Positions 8,897 through 19,010 of a stretch of 64,000 nucleotides of DNA are shown here, piece by piece (the first letter of the stretch is position 1; each line of letters starts with the position of its first letter). Below the pieces are notes generated by a model. That model worked only from the letters and a program-made list of their open reading frames with translations. It was not told the DNA's origin and made no database searches. Origin of the DNA: CAZHHH01 sp052400685 (GTDB lineage: Bacteria; Bacteroidota; Bacteroidia; Bacteroidales; Marinilabiliaceae); assembly GCA_052400685.1 (NCBI GenBank), contig JBQTGJ010000006.1, one strand, 5' to 3'. The translations under genes and the position numbers were made by a program.

Positions 8897-11258
8897 ATTT
8901 AAACTGATTAAGCACCCCTTCCAGTTGCAGTTCATCTGCCACCAGCACCTGGCGGGCTTTACTCCCTTCAAAGGGACCGACAATACCGGCGGCCTCCAAT
9001 TGATCAATGATACGTCCGGCGCGGTTATACCCTATTGAAAAACGGCGCTGAATAAGCGATGTAGAGCCCGACTGGTTGGCCACCACCACACGTGCCGCAT
9101 CTTCAAACATGGGATCACGCTTACTCAAATCCACCTCTCCGGGTTCCTGCGCACTGCCCTCACCCACATATTCGGGCAGTAAAAAGGCCGTTGCATACCC
9201 CCTTTGTGAACCAATAAACTCGTTAATAGCTTCCACCTCCGGCGTATCCACAAAGGCACATTGTACACGTATTAAATCGCTGCCTTGCGAAATAAGCATG
9301 TCACCACGACCAATGAGATGATTGGCTCCGGGCGAATCCAGGATGGTACGGCTATCAATCATCGAGGCCACTTTAAAGGCAATACGTGTGGGAAAGTTTG
9401 CCTTTATAACCCCGGTTATAATATTGGTTGATGGACGCTGGGTAGCGATGATCATGTGAAGCCCAACCGCCCTTGCCAACTGGGCGATACGCGCAATGGG
9501 TAATTCCACTTCCTTGCCGGCTGTCATGATCAGATCCGCAAACTCATCAATAATCACGACAATGTATGGCAAAAAGCGATGCCCCTTTTCGGGATTCAAC
9601 TCCCGCTTTATAAATTTATGATTGTACTCTTTAATGTTACGGGTATGAGCCTTTTTCAGCAATTCATACCGGTCTTCCATCTCAATAGTCAACGAATGTA
9701 ACGTGCTTACCACCCGTTGCACATCCGTAATGATTGGATCTTCCTCGTCGGGCATCTTAGCCAGGAAATGACGCTCCAGCTTACTGTAAATATTCAACTC
9801 CACCTTTTTGGGATCGACCAGCACAAATTTTAATTGCGACGGATGTTTCTTATACAGCAAAGAGGTAATAATAGCGTTCAGACCAACCGATTTACCCTGA
9901 CCGGTTGCCCCGGCCACCAAAAGGTGAGGCGCTTTGGCCAAATCAAAGACAAAAGTTTCATTGGCAATGGTCTTCCCCAAAGCCACCGGTAATTCAAATT
10001 TCGACGTCTGAAACTTTTTGGAGGTGATGATGGAGCGCATCGACACAATCTGCGGCTCCGAATTAGGCACTTCAATACCGATGGTTCCCTTGCCCGGTAT
10101 GGGCGCAATAATCCGTATACCCAGTGCAGACAACGAAAGCGCTATGTCATCTTCCAGACTTTTTATTTTTGAAATCCGGACACCCGGCATTGGCACAATC
10201 TCATATAAGGTAATTGTAGGCCCTACCGTAGCCTGTATGGATCTGATCTGAATTTTATAATCTTCCAGGGTCTTGACAATCTGATTCTTGTTGTCAATCA
10301 ACTCCTGTTCCGACACCTGTTTTATCTCTCCGGCATGGTCGGCCAACATATTAAATGTTGGCATTTTGTAGGATGACAAATCCAGCGTAGGATCGTAATC
10401 ACCCTGTGGTACATTCTCGTTCTGATTCGTGGCCTCTTCATTGATCGCTGTTGCCACTTTAAACTCAAGTTGCGACGAGTCGGTCTCTTTGTCCTCTTTT
10501 TTCTCCGGGGTCTGCCGGACCTCAAATTTCATGGCCAGAGAACCGGGGTCATCAACCTCCTCCTCCACAGGTGGTGTCACTCTGGTAACCGGTGCCGGAT
10601 TCTCCGGTGCAGCCGCAGCCGATACCGGAGACTTTTCCTTAAACTTAATACCGGTAATATTTTTCAACCATGGTATAAAGCGCTCATCATACACCGCCAG
10701 ATAGATACCCAACGCCAAAAGCAAAAAAATTAAAGTTCCGACCCACCCCAGCGCCGACTTCAACCAGCTGCTGACAAAATAGCCATGTGCGCCGCCCAAC
10801 AACAAATAACGATCGTAAGGGGTATGGATAAACAAAAAGCCCAGCGTGACCGATAGCCAGATGGTAATTAAAGCAGCATGAAAAATGGTCTTTTTGATGG
10901 GTAGAACACGGGCTCCCAACAGACGCATCCCCACCACAAACAATATCAGTATAATGGAAAACGACGCCACACCAAACCACTCATTAATCATCAGGTCGGC
11001 CAGAAAAGCGCCCATTTTTCCGGTGATATTATCCACACGAATAGAGGCATCGGTTACCAGATCCCAAAACGGGAGGTCAAACTTACTACGGTCGGCAGAG
11101 CCGGTACCGAAAAATGAAAGAAATGCCAATGTCAAAAAGAGAGAAAAGGCTACCGTAATCAACCCTAACGCAAATTTAAACTTGTCATTTTTAAATCCTT
11201 CGCGTAGTGAACCAACCGATTTTTTCCCTTTTACGGATTTCTTTTGTTTTCTTGCCAT
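8895..11258 (-). CDS. ftsK: DNA translocase FtsK
   Basis: 787 residues from the ATG at 11256-11258 (MARKQKKSVKG); an in-frame ATG nine codons upstream adds a hydrophobic stub not typical of the family. Residues ~25-195 hold four to five membrane segments. A Pro/Glu-rich linker (~205-290) follows, then the motor domain with Walker A GATGQGKS (about 450-457), Walker B VVIIDEFADL and a C-terminal winged-helix gamma domain (RRFSIGYNRAGRIIDQLEAAGIV) that reads KOPS-like sites. It acts at the division septum in chromosome dimer resolution. The stop codon TAG lies inside the edge of repeat D1, so the last bases of the gene and the element overlap. Confidence 0.95.
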   Translation of the reverse strand: MARKQKKSVKGKKSVGSLREGFKNDKFKFALGLITVAFSLFLTLAFLSFFGTGSADRSKFDLPFWDLVTDASIRVDNITGKMGAFLADLMINEWFGVASFSIILILFVVGMRLLGARVLPIKKTIFHAALITIWLSVTLGFLFIHTPYDRYLLLGGAHGYFVSSWLKSALGWVGTLIFLLLALGIYLAVYDERFIPWLKNITGIKFKEKSPVSAAAAPENPAPVTRVTPPVEEEVDDPGSLAMKFEVRQTPEKKEDKETDSSQLEFKVATAINEEATNQNENVPQGDYDPTLDLSSYKMPTFNMLADHAGEIKQVSEQELIDNKNQIVKTLEDYKIQIRSIQATVGPTITLYEIVPMPGVRISKIKSLEDDIALSLSALGIRIIAPIPGKGTIGIEVPNSEPQIVSMRSIITSKKFQTSKFELPVALGKTIANETFVFDLAKAPHLLVAGATGQGKSVGLNAIITSLLYKKHPSQLKFVLVDPKKVELNIYSKLERHFLAKMPDEEDPIITDVQRVVSTLHSLTIEMEDRYELLKKAHTRNIKEYNHKFIKRELNPEKGHRFLPYIVVIIDEFADLIMTAGKEVELPIARIAQLARAVGLHMIIATQRPSTNIITGVIKANFPTRIAFKVASMIDSRTILDSPGANHLIGRGDMLISQGSDLIRVQCAFVDTPEVEAINEFIGSQRGYATAFLLPEYVGEGSAQEPGEVDLSKRDPMFEDAARVVVANQSGSTSLIQRRFSIGYNRAGRIIDQLEAAGIVGPFEGSKARQVLVADELQLEGVLNQFK

Positions 11259-11395
11259 ACTGAATAATATTTTGCTAACCCACAAAATTAAGGAAAACTA
11301 TTACTCTAACAACTTCGACTGTCATTGTTTGCCAACTTATATCACACCTGCCCATAATTAGGATAATTCGTTGTTAAAAAAAGCAAACAATACAT

Positions 11396-11760
11396 CGCGC
11401 GCCCCCTGACTCCCTTAAGGGGGAACTCCCCTCGCGCCGGGCAAAGCACCTGACACATTTACGAAGCAACACAAATACTAGTGAAACACAAAAAACCAGA
11501 AAGTGCTATGCCACATCCCCCCTCAAGGGGGGACCGAGGGGGGCAGAAACCAGAAAGCGCTTGCCAGCATCCACCCCAAAAAAAACTCACACCCCCCTGC
11601 CCCCCTTGAGGGGAAACCTCTTACGCGCATCATGGCGTAGCAACAAATAATTCCTGTTATCCCTCATTGCTATACGGGCTGAAAGCCCAGGTTAATTCAG
11701 CCCAATGGCAACGCCTTGGGGAAAATAACATAGCCAGAGATTAGCGCCCTGAAAGGGCAA
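11396..11760. repeat. R1 + R2 hairpin repeat block
   Basis: Upstream of ftsK and downstream of mltG. R1 elements carry CCCCCTTAAGGGGG and CCCCCCTCAAGGGGGG palindromes linked by a conserved AT-rich spacer. R2 (11676-11760) is a three-hairpin element: GGGCTGAAAGCCC, then CCAATGGCAACGCCTTGG, then GCCCTGAAAGGGC. Open frames here (e.g. peptides like PPLEGGCGIAL) are products of the palindromes and not genes. Confidence 0.85.
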
Positions 11761-11804
11761 CTCAATTATTACATGCATATAACTGTACCTCCGGCCGTGA
11801 AATA

Positions 11805-12022
11805 TAAATTTACTCCCGTAAATAAACATTCTGAGAACAAGCATAACGCAGAAGTTGACTTTATAGACGAACACAAACCAGAGCTTCTCCATAAACGAAG
11901 TGTTTGAAATATAAAGTTCAAATTCAAGGCTTGCGAAGTCATAAAAATCAAGAAGTTTACTTTTCGTAAATGACTGTTTTTATGACAAGCATAACGCAGA
12001 AGTTGACTTTATAGACAAACAC
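11805..12022 (-). repeat. Long-hairpin 3' element, copy D2 plus a partial copy (after mltG)
   Basis: A full copy (11899-12022; arms AGTGTTTG..ATAAAGTTCAA and TTGACTTTATAGACAAACAC) lies 19 nt after the mltG stop. A second, incomplete copy at about 11805-11877 keeps only the GCATAACGCAGAAGTTGACTT half. The orientation relative to the upstream gene is the same as in D1. Confidence 0.75.
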
Positions 12023-12041
12023 GAACTAAATACCACAATAA

Positions 12042-13106
12042 CTAACGGTATATCCTCAGTTGCCGCAGTGCCCGTCGATATTTGGCCGCATTAACATTAT
12101 GCTGCCGCAAGGTACGTGCAAAACGATGATAACCTGTAAAGTCTTCACGGGCACACATATACAAATAATCGTGCACCTCATAATTCAAAACCGCATCAAT
12201 GCCGGCAACCGAAGGCATACGAATAGGCCCCGGAGGCAAACCGGCATACATATAAGTGTTATAGGGGGAATCAATTTCCAGATCTTTGGTAAGAATACGT
12301 TTAACGGTAAAATCGCCCAACACAAATTTAATGGTCGGATCAGCCTGCAGCCGCATGCCTTTCTTCAAACGATTCAGATAAAGACCAGCCACGCGGGGTT
12401 TTTCGTCCCGTTTTATGGTTTCCTCATCCACTATTGATGCCAAAGTAGCCACCTCTTCGGGAGTTAAACCAATGGCCGCCGCCTTTTGCCGGCGTTCATC
12501 GTTCCAAAATTTCAGGTTCTCCTGTTTCATTCGTTTCAAAAAAGCCTCGGGCGTGGTGGTCCACCACATTTCATAGGTATTGGGAAGAATACAGGCCAAA
12601 AGCGTTTCACGCGAAAGATTCATCGTACTCAGCAGACTGTCGTTACGAAAGGCCGTCAAAAAAGCAATCGAATCGGGCTCCAGACCACGCGCCAATATAC
12701 CGGCCAGATTGTCCGCAGTGCGGATATTATTAAACGTAATTTTTACAGCCGTCTGGTAGCCGCCTCTCAATTTATTAACCAGATCATTATTACTCATCCC
12801 CTCACGCAACAAATAGCGACCGCCATGGGTATGCCGGTCGTATCCCTTACGACGGGCCACACAGTCAAAGGCCTTCACATCCTTCAAAGCACCGCTATAA
12901 GTGATCAATGCCAAAACCTCGTCGTACGAAGGATTGGAAGGAATAAACAATTCCACAGGCCCCTCACCCGAATGCACCACATTGGGGCCAAAAAACATCC
13001 GGTAATATTTCAGGGAGGCCAACAATACGGCCAATAAAATCGCCGAAAGGACAAACAGTACGATAACTGTCTTTTTCATTCTATTCGTAGTATGTTTGAT
13101 CTGCAT
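12042..13106 (-). CDS. mltG: Endolytic transglycosylase MltG (YceG-like)
   Basis: 354 residues from MQIKHTTNR, or 345 from MKKTVIV at 13079. One N-terminal membrane helix (KKTVIVLFVLSAILLAVLLASLKYY), then a LysM-like region (IPSNPSYDEVLALI) and the YceG catalytic domain with ASIVDEETIK, NRLKKGMRLQADPT, YNTYMYAGLPPGPI and a terminal HRFARTLRQHN. E229 in DEET corresponds to the conserved second glutamate of the E. coli VEKET motif; the first position is Asp here. MltG cleaves nascent glycan strands at the inner membrane and helps set strand length. It is divergent from the SPOR gene across a 322 bp gap. Confidence 0.9.
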   Translation of the reverse strand: MQIKHTTNRMKKTVIVLFVLSAILLAVLLASLKYYRMFFGPNVVHSGEGPVELFIPSNPSYDEVLALITYSGALKDVKAFDCVARRKGYDRHTHGGRYLLREGMSNNDLVNKLRGGYQTAVKITFNNIRTADNLAGILARGLEPDSIAFLTAFRNDSLLSTMNLSRETLLACILPNTYEMWWTTTPEAFLKRMKQENLKFWNDERRQKAAAIGLTPEEVATLASIVDEETIKRDEKPRVAGLYLNRLKKGMRLQADPTIKFVLGDFTVKRILTKDLEIDSPYNTYMYAGLPPGPIRMPSVAGIDAVLNYEVHDYLYMCAREDFTGYHRFARTLRQHNVNAAKYRRALRQLRIYR

Positions 13107-13428
13107 CTTTTTCTAATATGTTATAAAATGATTAAGGCCATACCCGTTATTCACAAAGCCGGACTTTCCCGACAAAGTCTTAAACTTTGTTATATAAACG
13201 CCCAATAAACAATGACAAAATAAATAAAAAGAGTCGAGATTGAATAATCGCATCGGTTCAATTATCTTTGCCGGTAAACTTAACAGAAAATATATGGCAG
13301 CAAAAATAAAAAACCGGCAACGATCGTAAATTTCAGAAATAAAGGGCAATTCAGAATGTACCAATATTCATTTACGCCGGTCAAATAACTTTTTATCTGC
13401 CGGAGTCAATTATTTAAATTAAACAGAT
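13107..13428. other. Divergent intergenic region mltG / SPOR gene
   Basis: Contains the plus-strand promoter at 13240-13270. The rest holds no recognised repeat; an open frame at 13113-13364 minus has no credible start context or protein features and is regarded as chance. Confidence 0.4.
13240..13270 (+). promoter_or_regulatory. Bacteroidota sigma-A-type promoter for the SPOR gene
   Basis: TTG at 13240-13242 and TATCTTTG (TAnnTTTG) at 13263-13270 are separated by 20 bp, matching the Bacteroidota housekeeping consensus. Transcription would begin near 13277 and give a 5' UTR of about 150 nt before 13429. Confidence 0.55.
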
Positions 13429-13947
13429 ATGACACTTAAAAACATAACATTGATTGCAGCAACCATGCTACTGGTATCGTGTGCCAGCTGGCGGAAGGGT
13501 TCAACAAGTTTTAGCAGCGTTGACGATGTTTACGGCAATACCACAAAGCCTAAAGTAGTTGCAAAAACAGACCCGGAACCCAAAGTGGTGGTAAGAACAA
13601 CGCCTGAACCAAAAATCGTGGTAAAACCCGAACCCGCAGCCGTAACAACGCCGCAACCCAAAATAGTGGTGCGCGAAGAACGCGTTGAGACCATTGAAAA
13701 CGAAGGCCCTGACTTCAACTACTATGTGATCATAGGCTCCTTCCAATCATTGGAAAATGCACGTAATTTCAAGACACAACTGATAGCACAAGGCTTTACA
13801 CCTGTTATTCTGAAAAGTGAAATAGGCTTTTACCGTGTTTCAGTAGCAGCCTTTAACGATGAAATGGCAACTCGTGATCGCATTAGCCAGATACGTCGGC
13901 AATATGAACAATACAGTGACGTCTGGCTGCTTAAAAAAAAGAAATAA
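13429..13947 (+). CDS. SPOR-domain lipoprotein
   Basis: 172 residues. The N-terminus MTLKNITLIAATMLLVSCAS has a lipobox with Cys18, so a lipoprotein is expected. Residues ~40-80 are near-repeats of PKVVVKTxPEP (five or so), a proline-rich spacer. The C-terminal SPOR domain (YYVIIGSFQSLENARNFKTQ to WLLKKKK) binds denuded glycan strands of septal peptidoglycan. A role in envelope or division maintenance is inferred. It ends 28 nt before the fprA start on the same strand, so co-transcription is likely, although fprA has an unrelated function. Confidence 0.85.
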   Translation: MTLKNITLIAATMLLVSCASWRKGSTSFSSVDDVYGNTTKPKVVAKTDPEPKVVVRTTPEPKIVVKPEPAAVTTPQPKIVVREERVETIENEGPDFNYYVIIGSFQSLENARNFKTQLIAQGFTPVILKSEIGFYRVSVAAFNDEMATRDRISQIRRQYEQYSDVWLLKKKK

Positions 13948-13975
13948 ACATATAATAACCGGAAAACAAGAAAAC

Positions 13976-15166
13976 ATGTATCAACCTGTTAATTTATCTG
14001 ATGCTATTTATTATGTAGGCGTCAACGACCGACGCACCAACCTCTTTGAAAATATGTGGCCCCTCGAAAGAGGCATCGCCTATAACAGTTATCTGATCAA
14101 CGATGAGAAGACGACCCTTATCGATACCGTCGAAATTGGTCATATCGACAAATTCCTAAAAAAAATAAAGTCCATCATCGGCGACAAACCCATCGATTAC
14201 CTGGTAATCAACCACATGGAGCCCGACCACGCCGGCTCCATAGAGTTACTGACGAAGTTGTATCCCAACATGCAACTTGTCGGCAATAAAAAAACAGGCC
14301 CTATGGTAGCAGGCTTCTTTGGTATCAACGACCATTTTATAGAAGTAGCTGAAGGCGACACGCTGAACATCGGTAAACACACCCTTCAATTCTACATGAT
14401 ACCTATGGTTCACTGGCCCGAGACAATGATAACATGGGAAGCCTCCAATGGCATTGTTTTTTCAGGCGATGCCTTTGGCAGCTTCGGAACACTTGATGGT
14501 GGCATCTTCGACGATGAAATAGAATTCGAATATTTTGTGGATGAGATGCGGCGGTATTACTCCAATATTGTTGGCAAATACGGCAGCCCGGTGCAAAAAG
14601 CGCTGGAGAAATTAAAAGCTCTCGACATCAAAATAATTGCCGCCACGCATGGCCCCATCCTGCGCAGTCACATCGCCGATATGATAGAGATGTACGACCA
14701 GTGGAGCCGTTACGAAGCCGGAAAGGGCGTGGTTATAGCCTACGCATCGATGTATGGCTATACCGAAGAGATGGCCGAAGTAATAGCCCGTGAATTGGCA
14801 TTGCAAGGCATCAAAGCCATCCGTATGTACGACGTATCAAAGACCCATGCCTCGCACATCATCTCCGATATCTTCAAATATAAAGGTGTCATTTTAGGCA
14901 GCCCCACCTATAACAACGAACTGCACCCCAATATGGAGTCGCTGGTAAATAAGCTGGAACACATGGGCGTTCAGAACCACTATCTGGCAACCTTTGGGTC
15001 GTTCACATGGGCCGGTGCCGCCGTAAAAAAACTAAACGCCTTCGCCGAAAAGGTAAAATGGGAAACTGTTGGCACGCCAGTGGAACAAAAACATGCACTC
15101 AAAGAAGACAAATATGAAGCCTGCCGCGCTGTCGCTGTGGCAATGGCTGATAAAATTAAACAGTGA
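13976..15166 (+). CDS. fprA: FprA-type flavodiiron protein (O2/NO reductase)
   Basis: 396 residues from ATG 13976-13978; the open frame extends 39 codons upstream into the SPOR gene, but MYQPVNLSDAIYYVGV is the family N-terminus. The metallo-beta-lactamase-like domain carries diiron ligands HMEPDHAG (H80, E82, D84, H85), VHWPE, SGDAFGSFG and ATHGPI. The flavodoxin domain (~255-395) has YASMYGYTEEMAE, GSPTYNNELHP and FGSFTWAG for FMN. The reaction is four-electron reduction of O2 to water or two-electron reduction of NO, fed by rubredoxin: a cytoplasmic oxygen or NO defence in anaerobes. The stop codon lies in a CAGTGAACATTGAACAG stretch related to repeats at other gene ends. Confidence 0.92.
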   Translation: MYQPVNLSDAIYYVGVNDRRTNLFENMWPLERGIAYNSYLINDEKTTLIDTVEIGHIDKFLKKIKSIIGDKPIDYLVINHMEPDHAGSIELLTKLYPNMQLVGNKKTGPMVAGFFGINDHFIEVAEGDTLNIGKHTLQFYMIPMVHWPETMITWEASNGIVFSGDAFGSFGTLDGGIFDDEIEFEYFVDEMRRYYSNIVGKYGSPVQKALEKLKALDIKIIAATHGPILRSHIADMIEMYDQWSRYEAGKGVVIAYASMYGYTEEMAEVIARELALQGIKAIRMYDVSKTHASHIISDIFKYKGVILGSPTYNNELHPNMESLVNKLEHMGVQNHYLATFGSFTWAGAAVKKLNAFAEKVKWETVGTPVEQKHALKEDKYEACRAVAVAMADKIKQ

Positions 15167-15247
15167 ACATTGAACAGTTAGCAGGGATATTTTAATTAGA
15201 TCTGGTCATCTGATGAGTCTAATGAATATCCTTTTTCATACCTCATT

Positions 15248-15392
15248 TAGAGTCTGTCTGTAAAGTCCAACTTCTGCGTTACGCTTGCTCTCAAAATGGT
15301 CATTTACGGGAGTAAACTCACATTTTTCGAGCTGCGCAAACCTTGAATTTGAACTTTATAGCTCAAACTCCCGACTTTATGGACAGACTCTA
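15248..15392 (+). repeat. Long-hairpin 3' element, copy D3 (after fprA)
   Basis: Inverted relative to D1/D2 on the window, but in the same orientation relative to its upstream gene. Terminal arms TAGAGTCTGTCTGTAAAGTC and GACTTTATGGACAGACTCTA pair; the internal loop is TTTACGGGAGTAAA instead of TTTACGAAAAGTAAA. Compared with D1 the sequence differs but the pairing is kept. Confidence 0.75.
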
Positions 15393-15524
15393 TTTAGTTA
15401 ACGTCCGAAAGAGCGACCAACTTCAACCCCAGGCTAAGTCTGGGGTTTGTTGTATTTTCGAATAAACCTCACATCTTTCGTTACAGGTAATATTTTGTAT
15501 TATTTGTAGTTTAAAATTGGGCAA

Positions 15525-16580
15525 ACACTACGCCCCATGCCCCCTGCCCCCTTTAGGGGGAACCACTTACGCTCGGAATTTGGTAGTCAAACTACGGGGC
15601 GCAGTAACAAAATATTTCGGGTAATCTGTCATTGCTTTACGGACTGAAAGCCCAGCTTAATTCAGCCCAATGGCAACGCCTTGGGAAATACAAAAATCAC
15701 CCATAATTGCGCCCTGAAAGGGCAAATAAAAAACATTTACGAAAACATGGATGGAGCGAGTCTAATAATTTGTAGTTAGCAAATAACCCAACGCATTCCC
15801 CCTGACCCCCTTCAGGGGGAACTCCCGGCGCCTGGCAAAGCAATTAACACATTTACGAAACAACCAAAATACTAGTGAAACATAAAAACCATGAAGTGCT
15901 ATGCCACATCCCCCCTCAAGGGGGGACCGAGGGGGGCAGAAACCAGGAAGCGCTTGCCAACATACATCCCCAAAAGCCCTCACACCCCCCTGACCCCCTT
16001 CAGGGGGAACTGCCCACGCGCATAAAATTCCTATCATTCCAGGCTGAAAGCCCAGCTTAATTCAGCCCAACGGCAACGCCTTGGGTAAACAGGCATCTCC
16101 ATATTTGCGCCCTGAAAGGGCAAATAAAAAACATTTACGAAAACATGAATGGGGTGAGCCAAATAAGTTAGCAAATAACCTTACGCATGCCCCCCTTTAA
16201 GGGGAACCACTTACGCGCATCGTGGCGCAGTAACAAAATATTTCGGGTAATCTGTCATTGCTTTACGGGCTGAAAGCCCAACTTAATTCAGCCCAATGGC
16301 AACGCCTTGGGGACACGGACATCTCCATATTTGCGCCCTGAAAGGGCAAATAAAAAACATTTACGAAACCATGAATGAGGCGACCCAAATAATTTGTAGT
16401 TAGCAAATAACCTTACGCATGCCCCCTGACCCCCTTCAGGGGGAACTCCCGGCGCGCATCATGGCACAGCAACAAAAAATTCCTATCATCCCGGGCTGAA
16501 AGCCCAGCTTTATTCAGCCCAATGGCAACGCCTTGGGGAATACAAAAATCACCCATAATTGCGCCCTGAAAGGGCAACGT
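15525..16580. repeat. R1 + R2 hairpin repeat array
   Basis: At least four R2 three-hairpin elements (beginning near 15641, 16043, 16269 and 16493) alternate with R1 CCCCCTGACCCCCTTCAGGGGG-type segments, all in one orientation. The spacer after each R2 (AAATAAAAAACATTTACGAAA) is also conserved. No gene is credible here; the frames reflect the palindromes. Confidence 0.85.
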
Positions 16581-16605
16581 CCTATGGCATCTTGATAAAC
16601 ATCAA

Positions 16606-17619
16606 CTATTTTTTCTTTTTACTCTTTATCTCCTGTTCTAATCTCTTTAGCTCTTCTAATTCTTCATTGTCAGCTTGAAGCGCTTCAAACTCCTTTCTTC
16701 GTTTATCAAAATCGGCATAAATTCCGCCCACTTGTTTTTCCATTTCTGATTTACTTACCGAACCTGCATGCGTTAATATATTTTTATCATGTAAATCAAG
16801 AACCCTGTCGACAGTCTCACGCCAAAAAGACATTGTTATATCCATACGATTTTTAACCCTTAGTTCAGCACTTTCAAGAAATATCACAACTAATCGGTTT
16901 AATGTATCAATTTCATCATTCGTTAAATAATTTTTAGCAACATAAATGTCTTGTTTCCGGACGATTGAACCTTTCCATGATGTTAAATTCATATTTGGTT
17001 TCCCGGCATTTGCCCGGGAAACAATCAATTCCGCAGCCGTTTGTCCCGTTACAGCATAATGAAGTTTATTTTGTGTTTCGGCAAAAAACATTTGGGTTGA
17101 TTTATCATCAGGATCATAATCGCTGCTTAATGAAAACAAATCTTTTATTTTTTGATAGAAACGTTTTTCCGAGGCGCGAATATCCCGTATTCGTTCCAAT
17201 AATTCATCAAAATAATCAGGCCTGCCATCTGGGTTTTTTAAACGCTCATCATCCATCACAAACCCTTTAATCATATAATCCTTCAGATTTCGATTTGCCC
17301 ATATCCTGAATTGAGTACCGCGTTTACTACGCACACGAAACCCAACCGCCAAAATCATATCCAACGAATAAAAAGTCACGTTATATTCTTTCCCATCGGT
17401 GGCAGTTGTTAAGTAATCCTTAACAACTGAAGATTGATCTAACTCACCTTCACTCAGTATATTTGATATATGCATACTAATATTGGGAACAGAGGTGGCA
17501 AAAAGTTCGGCTAGCTGATTTTGGTTCATCCAGATATTGCCATCTTTAGCATATAAAGCAACCGAGACCTTGCCATCAGCCGTTTTATAAATAATTATAT
17601 TTTGTTTGTTATTTTCCAT
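16606..17619 (-). CDS. RhuM-family protein (virulence RhuM/DNA-binding type)
   Basis: 337 residues. The N-terminal half matches the RhuM family: NIIIYKTADGKVSVALYAKDGNIWMNQNQLAELF, an HTH-like segment, then SVVKDYLTTATDGKEYNVTFYSLDMILAVGFRVRSKRGTQFRIWANRNLKDYMIKGF. The C-terminus (~290-337) is a charged coiled coil ending in a Lys run. RhuM proteins are widespread accessory genes often found on islands; their molecular function is not established. The gene is flanked on both sides by R1/R2 arrays and has no operon partner, which suggests an acquired single-gene insertion. Confidence 0.85.
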   Translation of the reverse strand: MENNKQNIIIYKTADGKVSVALYAKDGNIWMNQNQLAELFATSVPNISMHISNILSEGELDQSSVVKDYLTTATDGKEYNVTFYSLDMILAVGFRVRSKRGTQFRIWANRNLKDYMIKGFVMDDERLKNPDGRPDYFDELLERIRDIRASEKRFYQKIKDLFSLSSDYDPDDKSTQMFFAETQNKLHYAVTGQTAAELIVSRANAGKPNMNLTSWKGSIVRKQDIYVAKNYLTNDEIDTLNRLVVIFLESAELRVKNRMDITMSFWRETVDRVLDLHDKNILTHAGSVSKSEMEKQVGGIYADFDKRRKEFEALQADNEELEELKRLEQEIKSKKKK

Positions 17620-17756
17620 ATTGGTTTTTTTAAATCAGCCAATAAAAATAGTCATTCCCTCCATAAATTGGAAACGGAAACAATTTTAGAAAATTTACAA
17701 AAATGGCTATCAGACTTTCAGACGACATTTTGGATTGCATATGCAATCTGTGTTTG

Positions 17757-19005
17757 TTTTACGGGCTGAAAGCCCAGCTTAATTCAGCCCAACGGCAACG
17801 CCTTGGGTAAACAGGCATCTCCATATTTGCGCCCTGAAAGGGCAAATAAAAAACATTTACGAAAACATGAATGGGGTGAGCCAAATAAGTTAGCAAATAA
17901 CCTTACGCATGCCCCCCTTTAAGGGGAACTCCCGGCGCCTGGCAAAGCAATTGACACATTTACGAAACAACCAAAATACTAGTGAAACATAAAAACCATG
18001 AAGTGCTATGCCACATCCCCCCTCAAGGGGGGACCGAGGGGGGCAGAAACCAGGAAGCGCTTGCCAACATACATCCAAAAAAGCCCTCACACCCCCCTGA
18101 CCCCCTTTAGGGGAAACTGCCCACGCGCATAAAATTCCTATCATTCCAGGCTGAAAGCCCAGCTTAATTCAGCCCAATGGCAACGCCTTGGGTAAGCAGG
18201 CATCTTCATATTTGCGCCCTGAAAGGGCAAATAAAAAACATTTACGAAACCATGAATGGGGTGAGCCATAAGTTAGCAAATAACCTTACGCATGCCCCCT
18301 GACCCCCTTTAAGGGGAACCACTTACGCGCAACATGGCGAAGCTACAAATGATTCGTGCAATCCGATTTATTCCTAATTCGAAAATGGGCAAACAGCCGG
18401 ACGCATGCCCCCTGACCCCCTTAAGGGGGACCTCTTACGCGCATCGTGGCACAGCAACAAAATATTTCGGGTAATCTGTCATTGCTTTACGGGCTGAAAG
18501 CCCAACTTAATTCAGCCCAATGGCAACGCCTTGGGGACACGAACATCTCCATATTTGCGCCCGAAAGGGCAAATAAAAAACATTTACGAAACCATGAATG
18601 GGGTAAGCCAAATAAGTTAACAAATAACCTAACGCATGCACCCTGACCCCCTTCAGGGGGAACTCCCGGCGCGCATCATGGCACAGCAACAAAAAATTCC
18701 TATCATCCCGGGCTGAAAGCCCAGCTTAATTCAGCCCAACGGCAACGCCTTGGGTAAACAGGCATCTCCATATTTGCGCCCTGAAAGGGCAAATAAAAAA
18801 CATTTACGAAAACATGAATGGGGTGAGCCAAATAAGTTAGCAAATAACCTTACGCATGCCCCCCTTTAAGGGGAACCACTTATCCGAAACATGGCGAAGC
18901 AACAATTATTTCGTGCAACGTCTCATTATTTTGAGGGCTGAAAAGGCAGGCTTAATACTACCCGATGACAACGACCGGGAATACGGACATCGCTCAACTT
19001 AGCGC
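17757..19005. repeat. R1 + R2 hairpin repeat array
   Basis: R2 elements begin near 17764, 18149, 18492 and 18712, with a degenerate one at about 18932-19005 whose stems are broken (GGGCTGAAAAGGCAG). R1 segments lie between them. Copies here and at 15.5-16.6 kb are nearly identical, including the long spacers, indicating recent block duplication around the RhuM gene. Confidence 0.85.
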
Positions 19006-19010
19006 AATTA

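Noticed and set aside
13113..13364. Minus-strand frame of 83 codons between mltG and the SPOR gene
   Set aside because: It overlaps the likely promoter of the SPOR gene and has no recognisable domain or start context.
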